Positions 1 to 6,690 of a stretch of DNA of 8,925 nt are shown here, in pieces. Source of the stretch: Clostridiales bacterium. Lineage in GTDB: Bacteria > Bacillota > Clostridia > Lachnospirales > WRAX01. The position numbers and the translations under genes were made by a program. The first letter of the stretch is position 1. Each line of letters opens with the position of its first letter. The DNA is taken from NCBI GenBank assembly GCA_031277155.1, contig JAITMW010000045.1, forward strand, positions 1 to 8,925. Reading direction: 5' to 3'. The notes under the pieces are model-generated. The model saw only the letters and a program-made list of their open reading frames with translations, was not told where the DNA came from and did no database searches.

Positions 1-89
1 GCGTCAACAAAATTGTGTGTGCCAAAGCCTACGGGACGGCCAAAGCCCGCTACGGAAGCGCCGCCGATGTTTTGCGGATTAATTTGCAC
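1..89 (-). CDS. N-terminal fragment of an unidentified protein, cut by the window edge
   Basis: A minus-strand reading frame starts at GTG (89-87) and stays open for 29 codons to the window edge. It encodes a Gly-rich N-terminus beginning MQINPQNIGGASVAGFGRP. A purine-rich ribosome binding site (AAAGGGGG, 106-99) lies 9 nt upstream, and a sigma-A-like promoter lies at 125-153. Start, binding site and promoter agree, so I believe this is a real gene divergent from relA. I do not recognise the product: the visible residues show no signal peptide, membrane segment or known motif. The plus strand is also open here (frame 3) but has no plausible start. Confidence 0.5.
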   Translation of the reverse strand, partial: MQINPQNIGGASVAGFGRPVGFGTHNFVD

Positions 90-124
90 AGTAACACACC
101 CCCTTTGTTTGTCCTGTTGGTGTA

Positions 125-153
125 ATTATAACACATAACGAAAAAAAAGTAAA
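125..153 (-). promoter_or_regulatory. Sigma-A-type promoter for the left-edge minus-strand gene
   Basis: On the minus strand, TTTACT (153-148) and TATAAT (130-125) are separated by 17 nt. The -10 is a perfect consensus and the -35 matches 4 of 6 bases. Transcription would start near 118, leaving a leader of about 30 nt before the GTG at 89. It lies back-to-back with the relA promoter. Confidence 0.6.
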
Positions 154-177
154 TGAAATTTTTGTGAACAAAACAAC

Positions 178-206
178 TTGCAAACTCGTTCATTTTAGGA
201 TATAAT
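178..206 (+). promoter_or_regulatory. Sigma-A-type promoter of relA
   Basis: TTGCAA (178-183) and a perfect TATAAT (201-206) are spaced by 17 nt. The predicted start near 213 gives a leader of about 50 nt before the relA ATG. I see no obvious leader structure or terminator in it. No other promoter is evident before the 2637 and 3305 genes, so these may be read partly from here. Confidence 0.7.
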
Positions 207-265
207 GAGGAAATATTGTTTTACTTGGTCTATGTGCATAATTTTTGAAGAAGGAGGATGGCGAC

Positions 266-2614
266 ATGTATAAAACTAACCCCGCATTATTGGACAGCTC
301 TGCAACATTGGTGCCCACAAAAACAGTCGACAAGGAAAATGACGCTGACGAAGCCGGGCCAAAGCCTTTGGCCGAAGCTGCAACAAAGCTCCAATTTGAC
401 GACCCGGACCAGCTTTTTGCCGCCCTTCTTTTCAAAATGAAGGAATATCATCCGGCATCGGATTTCAGCCTTGTCGAAGATGCGTACAGGCTGGCAAAAG
501 ATGCCCACAAAGGGCAAAAGCGTAAAAGCGGCGAGCCTTATATAGTCCATCCCGTTGCGGTGGCCACCATTTTGGCAGACCTGGAAATGGACCGGGAGAC
601 CATCGCCGCCGGCATTTTGCACGACATCCTGGAAGACACGGACTATACCTACAACGACTTGGTCGAGATGTTTTCCGAAGAGGTTGCAAAGCTGGTGGAC
701 GGCGTAACAAAGCTGAAAATGTACGCCGCCCAAAGACGCGACGAAAATAACCGCGAAGAAGAGCAAGCGGAAAATTTCCGCAAGATGTTTTTGGCCATGG
801 CCAATGACATACGCGTCATCATCATCAAGATTGCGGACAGATTGCACAATTTGCGCACATTGTCCCATATGCCGCCCCATAAGCAGCAGCGCATCGCCCA
901 AGAATCCCTGGACATTTACGCGCCGCTGGCGGGCAGGCTGGGTATTGCCACATTGCGGCGCGATATGGAAGACCTTTCCTTTCGTTTTTCCAACAACGAG
1001 GCATATAACGAGCTTAAAGACAAGATAAGTATGAAGCGCAGCGAGCGCATGAAATTCGTGGAAGATATTGTGGGCAATATCAAGAGGGCGCTGGCGGAGC
1101 ATGGCCTTAACGCCAGGGTCGAGGGCCGCCCAAAGCACTTTTTCTCCGTATACAAAAAAATGAAGCAGCAGCGCAAAGACATTGACCAAATTTATGACCT
1201 TTTTGCCGTGCGCATAATTTTAAACACGGACGACAAAAACCAATGCTATACGGCAATGGGCGCCGTACATTCTGTTTTCACGCCCATCCCCGACCGCTTT
1301 AAAGACTATGTGGCCATGCCCAAAGGCAATGGATATCAATCCCTGCACAACACGCTGGTTGGCCCCGGCGGCGAATTCTTCGAGGTGCAGATACGCACCG
1401 CCGAAATGCACCGCGTGGCGGAATATGGCATTGCAGCCCACTGGAAATACAAGGAAAAAGTCGAGGGCAAAGACGGCAGCGAAGTAAAGCTGGCCTGGCT
1501 GCGCGAAATTTTAGAATTGCATACGGACAATCCCGACAACCAGGAATTTTTGGAGGCCCTAAAGGGCGATTTGGACGTGTATACAGAATATGTGCATTGC
1601 TTTACGCCCAATGGCGAGGTTAAAATCCTCGTAAAAGGCTCAACCTGCATAGATTTTGCGTATGCCATCCACTCTGCCGTGGGCAACCGCATGGTTGGCG
1701 CGAGGGTAAACCATAAAATCGAAACCAAGGAATATGTCATCAGCAATGGCGACCAAATTGAGATTATCACGAGAAAAGACGCCAAGGGCCCTACGCCCGA
1801 TTGGCTAAAGATTGTAAAAACCAGCCAGGCCAAAAACAAAATAAGGCAATGGCTGAAAAAGGGTGACAAGGAAGAAAATGCCGTAAAAGGCAAAAATATG
1901 CTGGAGGCCGCCGCAAAGAAAAAGGGTATCACCCTGACAAAGCTGCTGACGCCCGACGCGGAAAAGATGATTTTAAACCGCCACAGCTTCCGCGATATAG
2001 ATACGCTTTTTGCCTCTGTCGGCCGTGGCTCCATCAGCGAAAACACAATTATCAACCGTCTTTGCGCCGAATATCTCATTAAAAATCCTCTGGAACAGCC
2101 CGATGCGCAAGCCATCATAGACGATATAAACAAAGCCGCCGCCCGCAAGGAAAAGGTGCATGTGGGCGATGTCATTCTGCGGGGCGAAAGCGACCTTGAC
2201 GTGCGATTTTCCAAATGCTGCGGCCCCGTGCCCGGCGATGACATCATAGGCTTTGTCACCCGCACGCGGGGCGCCACCATCCACCGGAGAGACTGCATAA
2301 ATATCATCAATCTGCCCCCGGCCGAGGCCGAACGCCTGGTGGAGGCGCAGTGGAATGTGGACAAAGAGACCAAAAACAACTTCCAGGTTGACCTTAATAT
2401 CGTCTGCGACAACATGGGCCTTGTCTCTAAAGTAACCGAGGTGCTGGGCAAAATGAGCGTAGACATCAAGGGCCTGTCCTGTCGCCCCGTTGGCGACGAC
2501 GCCGTCTTTACCGCCGCCATAATTGTGAAAAACCGTGACGAGCTTGAGCATGTGGCCAACAAGCTGTCCTCTTTGCGCGGCGTGCATGAGGTCAACAGGA
2601 TTACAACATCTTGA
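266..2614 (+). CDS. relA: Bifunctional (p)ppGpp synthetase/hydrolase, Rel/SpoT family
   Basis: This is the cytoplasmic stringent-response enzyme. It makes (p)ppGpp from ATP plus GDP/GTP and also hydrolyses it. The chosen ATG gives 782 residues with AAGGAGG (251-257) 8 nt upstream; an in-frame TTG at 245 would place the start before the binding site. Domains in order: an N-terminal Ala/Asp-rich extension (1-45); an HD hydrolase (about 65-215) with H95, the HD pair H119-D120, E123-D124 and D191; a synthetase (about 270-395) with YDLFAVRI, GYQSLH (Y357) and EVQIRT (E373); TGS (about 442-502); a Cys/His region (CC at 651-652, H673, DC at 676-677); and a C-terminal ACT domain (about 705-782). The synthetase carries RFKD (344-347), the RxKD signature of bifunctional Rel rather than the EXDD of monofunctional RelA. 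Hydrolase residues are intact, so both activities are expected. It is slightly longer than usual (about 735 residues) because of the N-terminal extension. The usual Firmicute neighbour dtd is absent immediately downstream. Confidence 0.97.
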   Translation: MYKTNPALLDSSATLVPTKTVDKENDADEAGPKPLAEAATKLQFDDPDQLFAALLFKMKEYHPASDFSLVEDAYRLAKDAHKGQKRKSGEPYIVHPVAVATILADLEMDRETIAAGILHDILEDTDYTYNDLVEMFSEEVAKLVDGVTKLKMYAAQRRDENNREEEQAENFRKMFLAMANDIRVIIIKIADRLHNLRTLSHMPPHKQQRIAQESLDIYAPLAGRLGIATLRRDMEDLSFRFSNNEAYNELKDKISMKRSERMKFVEDIVGNIKRALAEHGLNARVEGRPKHFFSVYKKMKQQRKDIDQIYDLFAVRIILNTDDKNQCYTAMGAVHSVFTPIPDRFKDYVAMPKGNGYQSLHNTLVGPGGEFFEVQIRTAEMHRVAEYGIAAHWKYKEKVEGKDGSEVKLAWLREILELHTDNPDNQEFLEALKGDLDVYTEYVHCFTPNGEVKILVKGSTCIDFAYAIHSAVGNRMVGARVNHKIETKEYVISNGDQIEIITRKDAKGPTPDWLKIVKTSQAKNKIRQWLKKGDKEENAVKGKNMLEAAAKKKGITLTKLLTPDAEKMILNRHSFRDIDTLFASVGRGSISENTIINRLCAEYLIKNPLEQPDAQAIIDDINKAAARKEKVHVGDVILRGESDLDVRFSKCCGPVPGDDIIGFVTRTRGATIHRRDCINIINLPPAEAERLVEAQWNVDKETKNNFQVDLNIVCDNMGLVSKVTEVLGKMSVDIKGLSCRPVGDDAVFTAAIIVKNRDELEHVANKLSSLRGVHEVNRITTS

Positions 2615-2636
2615 AATATTAAAGGAGGTGCAAACG

Positions 2637-3206
2637 ATGGAAATAAGTGATTTCTTATCAATTTTCGCCATAGCGCTTTCAGTGTTTTCTATTTTCTGGA
2701 GTACAAGGTCAAAGCGCTATGAATTAGATTCTGTATATAGAAAAGAAATGATTTCGTGGTATAGCGATGTAACAGAATTGCTCAATGCGCTGCGGGATGA
2801 TATCGGCCACGGCGCCGTCCCGGAATCAAAAGCGAAATTGGCAAAATTATCGGCATTCATAGACCAAGGCAGGTTTTACTTCCCAAATATCATCAAAGAT
2901 GAAAATCACGGAAAAGAAAAACCCACCGCCTTTCGTGGACATCGGGATATTACGCTTGATTTGTTAGTGGCATATTATGACATAGCGCGAAGACAAGATG
3001 CGGACGCGCATGGAGAGCATCTGATTGACCTGCAAAGATTTTTCACGTCCAGGGTATTTGACCGTTTGCAGCCCCGTGACTTTATCAGGCGCGCCGGAAA
3101 GTTTACATCAATCAGAACCGATGAAGAATACAGCTTAGAGGCTTTTTTGATTTCAAATTCTAAGGAAGAGCTTCTCAGGCTGTATAGAGAGGGGAAAACG
3201 GGTTGA
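2637..3206 (+). CDS. Small membrane-anchored protein of unknown function
   Basis: This 189-residue protein starts at ATG 2637, with a strong AAAGGAGGTG (2621-2630) 6 nt upstream and 22 nt after the relA stop. Residues 5-22 form one hydrophobic segment, followed by basic residues (RSKR), so the rest is probably cytoplasmic. The remainder is charged and mainly helical (WYSDVTELLNALRDD; HLIDLQRFFTSRVFDRL) with no catalytic motif that I recognise. The layout, an N-terminal anchor plus a helical soluble domain, recalls uncharacterised small anchored proteins seen in accessory regions. I cannot assign a function. Its codon use is more AT-rich than relA, like the lipoprotein gene that follows, which suggests that the two were acquired together. 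Spacing suggests co-transcription with relA. Confidence 0.8.
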   Translation: MEISDFLSIFAIALSVFSIFWSTRSKRYELDSVYRKEMISWYSDVTELLNALRDDIGHGAVPESKAKLAKLSAFIDQGRFYFPNIIKDENHGKEKPTAFRGHRDITLDLLVAYYDIARRQDADAHGEHLIDLQRFFTSRVFDRLQPRDFIRRAGKFTSIRTDEEYSLEAFLISNSKEELLRLYREGKTG

Positions 3207-3228
3207 CGCAAGGCAAAGGAGCATTAAT

Positions 3229-3282
3229 ATGCAAATAGAAGTCTATGAGGGGCACTTCGATATCGAAAGGAGCCACATATGA
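3229..3282 (+). CDS. 17-codon mini-ORF upstream of the lipoprotein gene
   Basis: ATG at 3229 is preceded by AAAGGAG (3215-3221) with 7-nt spacing. It encodes MQIEVYEGHFDIERSHI and stops at TGA 3280-3282. The stop overlaps the ATG of the next mini-ORF as ATGA (3279-3282). The strong binding site and stop/start overlap suggest that ribosomes translate it. It could be a leader peptide coupling translation to the lipoprotein gene, or the remnant start of a truncated gene. No function can be read from the peptide. Confidence 0.4.
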   Translation: MQIEVYEGHFDIERSHI

Positions 3283-3308
3283 ATCCTGTAATTCGGGGGG
3301 AGCAATGA
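3279..3308 (+). CDS. 9-codon mini-ORF overlapping both neighbours by ATGA
   Basis: ATG at 3279 has AAAGGAG (3266-3272) 6 nt upstream. It encodes MNPVIRGEQ and stops at TGA 3306-3308, overlapping the lipoprotein ATG (3305-3307) as ATGA. With the 17-codon ORF before it, this gives two successive stop/start overlaps leading into the lipoprotein. A coupling role is inferred from the geometry; an ORF this short can arise by chance. Confidence 0.3.
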   Translation: MNPVIRGEQ

Positions 3309-4399
3309 AAAAAATTGTTTCGGTTAAGGGTGTTTTCATTTTTATTGTATCAGGCACATTAATATTGCTGATGCTGGCGGCTTGCGGCGACAACATACCA
3401 TACGATTACAACAATTCTTCATCAATAATTAATGATGTGGCGCAGCCGGATACAGATATTGACATAGCGATACCAACGCCGGAGCATGTGCCGCAAACAC
3501 CCGAAAATTCACATACTTCTTTAACCGTAGAAGCCGCCGCTTATTTGTTTGGAAGGCTTCAAGATATGTGGGATGCGGATGGCGGCGAAATGTGGGGTGT
3601 GCCGCTTCATGTGCCTGTCATATTTGTTTGTGGTGATACGCATATTGCTATGGCAAATCGTCCTGATTCTCAAGGTGAGTTTATTCGGCAATATGCTGAT
3701 GATATAGCAGTTTATATTGGCACCAGAAGACCAATAGAGTACTTTATTTACCTAACCTGGGATGGTCAGAGAGGAGTAATGTGGTCGTGGGATTTTATGC
3801 ATGACATTGACCCAGGACTGAAAAGCATAGTTCACACGGGATTTCACACATTACAGCGAAGTTTATTTGGATTTTACGGCGCTACGGGTTTTGGGTCGGG
3901 TGCCGCCGAGAGCTGGGCCAGCATTTTATTAGAGCTAAACGCACTTGTATATGCCCTCAATAACACCGGCGACATAAGACTGGAAGCTGTTGAACACGCA
4001 TTATCCATTCGTTATTCCCGCAGACAAAACTTTCGGGATTATGCTCATTTGGAAAATGAAATACAACTTTCCGAGGGCACGGCACATTATACAGAGATGC
4101 ACATAGTCTTTAGCAGATATGAAATTGATGAATTAATACAATATTGGCCAGGGATGTTTATGGAAATCGACTCCGGCTCAGATGTAGCAATATTTTTTGG
4201 GTATTACTCCGGTACGCTGTACGGAACACTTTTGGACGATTTTGGTGTGAGCTGGCGACCATATATCGACCGGCATACAGACTTAGGATTGATTTTAGCA
4301 GATGCTCTGGGAATAACAACATTTATGCCGCTGTATGAAATCGACTTGGAAAAATATGGTTATAATGAGATTACGAAACGGGTACACCCGCATGATTAG
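3305..4399 (+). CDS. Lipoprotein with a metallopeptidase-like but degenerate motif
   Basis: This predicted lipoprotein has 364 residues. Lys-rich MKK is followed by a hydrophobic stretch (10-25) and the lipobox LAAC, with C27 as the lipidated residue, so the mature protein should sit on the outer face of the membrane. A low-complexity Asn/Ser/Pro/Thr linker (about 30-70) follows. The folded part (about 72-364) contains VHTGFHTLQ (176-184) and, about 70 residues on, ENE (250-252) and EGTAHYTE (257-264). This spacing resembles gluzincin-type zinc peptidases (HExxH plus a downstream Glu in an EGxAxY context), but the catalytic Glu of HExxH is Thr178 here. A binding role or non-canonical hydrolase is therefore as likely as peptidase activity. 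The start at 3305 places the signal peptide at the N-terminus; the in-frame ATG at 3245 would add 20 polar residues. The nearest binding site is GGGGAG with only 2-nt spacing, so coupling to the upstream mini-ORFs is plausible. Confidence 0.8.
   Translation: MKKIVSVKGVFIFIVSGTLILLMLAACGDNIPYDYNNSSSIINDVAQPDTDIDIAIPTPEHVPQTPENSHTSLTVEAAAYLFGRLQDMWDADGGEMWGVPLHVPVIFVCGDTHIAMANRPDSQGEFIRQYADDIAVYIGTRRPIEYFIYLTWDGQRGVMWSWDFMHDIDPGLKSIVHTGFHTLQRSLFGFYGATGFGSGAAESWASILLELNALVYALNNTGDIRLEAVEHALSIRYSRRQNFRDYAHLENEIQLSEGTAHYTEMHIVFSRYEIDELIQYWPGMFMEIDSGSDVAIFFGYYSGTLYGTLLDDFGVSWRPYIDRHTDLGLILADALGITTFMPLYEIDLEKYGYNEITKRVHPHD
4361..4366 (+). promoter_or_regulatory. Possible -10 element upstream of the 4429-6676 operon
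   Basis: A perfect TATAAT lies inside the 3' end of the lipoprotein gene, about 60 nt before the next start codon. I find no good -35 at 16-18 nt, and the TTGGAA at 4346 is too close (9 nt). It might give the hydrolase-channel-amidase-MsrA operon its own weak promoter, but it may be chance. Confidence 0.2.
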
Positions 4400-4428
4400 G
4401 GTGTGTAGGCATACAGGAGGAGATTGTC

Positions 4429-5064
4429 ATGAAAATCCACGTAAACACAATACCTGTAGGCTTTGCGCAGACCAACGCCTATTTATGCTATGACAGCGAG
4501 GCCAAAAGAGGCATTATCATTGACCCCGGCAGCAATGCCGACAAGATTTTGGCGCAAATTTCGGCCCGGGGCGTCACCGTCACCGCCATTTTGCTGACCC
4601 ACGGCCATCTTGACCATATTGGCGCCGCGGACAAGCTGCGAAACGCCTTGGGCGTTGCCGTATATGCCTCTGAAAAAGAGGCCGCGCTGGCTAATGACCA
4701 AAACCTCAACGGTGCCGCGCTGTTTGGCATGCCGCCAATTACGGCCACTGTGGACCATTTTCTGGAGCATGACCGGGAAATTGACCACGGCACCGGTAAA
4801 ATCCGCGTAATATCCACGCCGGGCCACACCCACGGCCATCTTAGCTTCCACCTGCCCGATGCCGACATTCTTTTTAGCGGCGACTGCCTGTTTTTTGAAT
4901 CATACGGCCGTTATGACCTGCCGACAGGGGATTTTGCCACGCTGAAGCAATCCCTGGCGGCACTTTTCACCCTGCCGCCAAAGACCGTTGTATACCCCGG
5001 CCATGGTCCGTCAACCACAATAGCCCATGAGAAAGTCAATAACCTAATTCATAGAGAGAGGTAA
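4429..5064 (+). CDS. Metallo-beta-lactamase-fold hydrolase, glyoxalase-II-like
   Basis: This 211-residue cytoplasmic protein belongs to the small glyoxalase-II-like (YcbL/YqgX) group of the metallo-beta-lactamase fold. The complete dinuclear metal set is visible: THGHLDH (H58, H60, D62, H63), PGHTHGH (H133), SGDCLF (D152) and YPGHGP (H192). It lacks the C-terminal glutathione-thioester domain of true glyoxalase II, as usual in this group, so the substrate is probably a small thioester or ester and cannot be specified. AGGAGG (4415-4420) lies 8 nt before the ATG. It starts a run of four closely spaced genes; only 6 nt separate its stop from the next start. In many Firmicutes a member of this family sits just downstream of relA and dtd, so the accessory genes at 2637-4399 appear to interrupt that arrangement. 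Confidence 0.93.
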   Translation: MKIHVNTIPVGFAQTNAYLCYDSEAKRGIIIDPGSNADKILAQISARGVTVTAILLTHGHLDHIGAADKLRNALGVAVYASEKEAALANDQNLNGAALFGMPPITATVDHFLEHDREIDHGTGKIRVISTPGHTHGHLSFHLPDADILFSGDCLFFESYGRYDLPTGDFATLKQSLAALFTLPPKTVVYPGHGPSTTIAHEKVNNLIHRER

Positions 5065-5070
5065 TAATCC

Positions 5071-5577
5071 ATGCTGGGAATTAACCTGCTGTTCGCCGGA
5101 TTTGCGCTGACATTAAACGGCGTAAGCTATCTCACAAAGGTTGACGATAGGGCAAGGGGCGCGGCCAATGCCCTCGTTGGCCTGATAATCGCCATCAACG
5201 CCATCTTTCAAACATCAGCCGCCACAGACCATATCACCCACGGCTTTGCCGCCGCCATGTGGCTTTTCGCCCTGAATTATTTCATCATAGCCGCCCACAT
5301 CTTCTTTAAGGCCGACAATTGGAAGGTCTTTGGCCTGTATGGCCTGTTTGCAGCCGCTGTGTCCTTTGTCTTTGCGGGCGACACCCTTGCAAGCAACGGC
5401 CCCGCGGAAATGATATATATGTGGGGCATGTGGGGCATCCTTTGGAGCCAGGGCTTTTTGGCCATCCTATGCGGTATTAAAGCCGTGGACAAGCTAACAC
5501 CCCATGTCTTAATCATAAACGGCATCGCCAGCACCTTTGTGCCGGGCTTCTTGATTCTTTTGGGCATAATTCTGTAA
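5071..5577 (+). CDS. AmiS/UreI-family amide or urea channel
   Basis: This 168-residue integral membrane protein has six predicted helices (about 2-20, 30-48, 58-79, 85-103, 112-135, 143-166). Family-typical features are an early NG pair (N16-G17), the FALNYFIIAAHIFF segment in helix 3 and the Trp-rich MWGMWGILWSQGF (117-129) in helix 5. Characterised members are the acid-gated urea channel UreI of Helicobacter pylori and AmiS of amidase operons, both passive small-amide channels. No urease genes are nearby. Instead the next gene, 16 nt downstream, encodes a nicotinamidase-like hydrolase, so I infer that the channel imports a small amide for it. The ribosome binding site is GAGAGG (5056-5061) with a 9-nt spacer. 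Family assignment is confident; the substrate is inferred. Confidence 0.85.
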   Translation: MLGINLLFAGFALTLNGVSYLTKVDDRARGAANALVGLIIAINAIFQTSAATDHITHGFAAAMWLFALNYFIIAAHIFFKADNWKVFGLYGLFAAAVSFVFAGDTLASNGPAEMIYMWGMWGILWSQGFLAILCGIKAVDKLTPHVLIINGIASTFVPGFLILLGIIL

Positions 5578-5593
5578 TGTCGGAGGGACGCAT

Positions 5594-6142
5594 ATGAAAA
5601 TCCTAATTGTCGTGGACATGCAAAAGGACTTTATTGACGGCGCGCTGGGCACCCCGGAAGCCGCCGCCATCACCGGGGCCGTTGCCGCGCGCATAGCCGA
5701 AGGCCGGGGGGAGCTTGTGCTTTTCACCCAGGACACCCATGATGAGGACTATTTAAACACGCCCGAGGGCAAAAAGCTGCCTGTGCCCCATTGCATTAAA
5801 GGCACAGCCGGCTGGGAAATTGACCCCGCCGTCAAGGCCGCGTGGCAAAATCACAAGGACACCATAATTGTGCCGCATCTTAACGAAAACACTTTTACAA
5901 AACCTGTATTTGGCTCTTATGACCTTGTGGAATTCCTGAAATCAAAGCAATCCGAAATTGACACCATTGAAATTTTGGGCATTTGCACCGACATCTGCGT
6001 AATTTCTAATGCTGTAATGATTAAAAATGCCCTGCCGCATATTGAAATCAGCGTAAACGCCGCCTGCTGCGCGGGTGTGACGCCGAAAAGCCATCAAGAG
6101 GCCCTGAATGTAATGCAAATGTGCCATATATCCGTAATTTAA
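5594..6142 (+). CDS. pncA: Nicotinamidase-like cysteine hydrolase, isochorismatase family
   Basis: This 182-residue cytoplasmic enzyme has the nicotinamidase triad D9 (VDMQKDF), K103 (TKPVFGS) and C135 (CTDICV). Metal ligands are D47 and H49 (TQDTH) and H66 in VPHCIKGT, which matches the PHCxxGT motif of PncA. Nicotinamidases hydrolyse nicotinamide to nicotinate plus ammonia in NAD salvage. The segment between the second and third ligands (DEDYLNTPEGKKLPV) follows the form common in Clostridia and lacks the extra His of mycobacterial PncA, so another small amide remains possible. The start is ATG 5594 with GGAGGG (5582-5587) 6 nt upstream. It lies between the amide channel and msrA and is probably co-transcribed with both. 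Fold and chemistry are confident; the exact substrate is less so. Confidence 0.85.
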   Translation: MKILIVVDMQKDFIDGALGTPEAAAITGAVAARIAEGRGELVLFTQDTHDEDYLNTPEGKKLPVPHCIKGTAGWEIDPAVKAAWQNHKDTIIVPHLNENTFTKPVFGSYDLVEFLKSKQSEIDTIEILGICTDICVISNAVMIKNALPHIEISVNAACCAGVTPKSHQEALNVMQMCHISVI

Positions 6143-6166
6143 TGAAAATTATTCAAGGTGATGTCA

Positions 6167-6676
6167 ATGAAAAAAGAAATTTATCTGGCCGGCGGCTGTT
6201 TTTGGGGCGTGGAAAAATATCTGGCCCTGCTTGAGGGCGTGGCCTCCACGGAAGTGGGCTATGCCAACGGCCACGCCGAAAATCCAACATATGAGGATGT
6301 TTGCACAGGCGTCACGGGCTTTGCGGAAGCCGTGCGCGTGGCTTATGATGCCGAAATTATCAGCTTGGACTTTTTGCTTGAGCAATTCTATGAAATAATT
6401 GACCCCACGGTGAAAAACCGCCAGGGGGGCGACATTGGCAGCCAATATCGCACAGGTGTGTATCATACAGATGCCGCCGACGGGGCCATTGTCGCAAAAT
6501 CTCTGGACAATTTGCAAAAGGCATACAAAGCGCCCATTGTAACGGAAAATCTGCCCCTGAAAAATTATTACAAGGCCGAGGAATATCACCAGAAATATCT
6601 GGATAAAAACCCGGGGGGCTATTGCCACATCCCGGAGCATAAATATGAAGAGGCGAAAAGTGCAGCCATGTCATAA
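6167..6676 (+). CDS. msrA: Peptide-methionine (S)-S-oxide reductase MsrA
   Basis: MsrA reduces methionine-S-sulfoxide, free or in proteins, using thioredoxin. The 169-residue protein has GGCFWG with catalytic C11, GYANG (31-35), TGFAEAV with the active-site Glu54, DPTVKNRQGGDIGSQYR (79-95) and NPGGYCHI (148-155). C46 and C153 are candidate resolving cysteines. I chose ATG 6167 because AAGGTG (6154-6159) lies 7 nt upstream; GTG 6158 and ATG 6161 overlap or crowd that site. Position 52 is Phe where most MsrA have His (TGHAE), which is mildly unusual. There is no fused MsrB domain. It is the last gene of the run, and its stop codon lies in the loop of the terminator hairpin. Confidence 0.95.
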   Translation: MKKEIYLAGGCFWGVEKYLALLEGVASTEVGYANGHAENPTYEDVCTGVTGFAEAVRVAYDAEIISLDFLLEQFYEIIDPTVKNRQGGDIGSQYRTGVYHTDAADGAIVAKSLDNLQKAYKAPIVTENLPLKNYYKAEEYHQKYLDKNPGGYCHIPEHKYEEAKSAAMS

Positions 6677-6689
6677 TGGCTGCTTTTTT
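6662..6689 (+). terminator. Rho-independent terminator overlapping the msrA stop
   Basis: GCAGCCAT (6662-6669) and ATGGCTGC (6676-6683) form a perfect 8-bp stem with a 6-nt loop, followed by six T (6684-6689). The msrA stop TAA (6674-6676) is at the loop and 3' arm, so the last codons are part of the terminator. On the minus strand the same stem is followed by ACTTTT, so it may also weakly terminate the convergent cvpA transcript. Confidence 0.85.
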
Positions 6690-6690
6690 G

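Noticed and set aside
245..265. Upstream TTG start for Rel, adding seven residues
   Set aside because: The AAGGAGG ribosome binding site lies inside this extension and is ideally placed for ATG 266.
287..1189. Long minus-strand open frame (300 codons) inside relA
   Set aside because: It lies wholly antisense to a confidently identified gene, has no ribosome binding site, and its translation has no domain-like features. It is a composition shadow of the GC-rich relA codons.
1336..2661. Minus-strand open frame of 441 codons over the 3' half of relA
   Set aside because: It is the antisense shadow of the TGS to ACT region of Rel. The translation is Ser/Arg-rich without motifs.
4384..4404. Inverted repeat ACACCC/GGGTGT spanning the lipoprotein stop codon
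   Set aside because: The stem is 6 bp with a 9-nt loop and no T run follows, so I do not call it a terminator.
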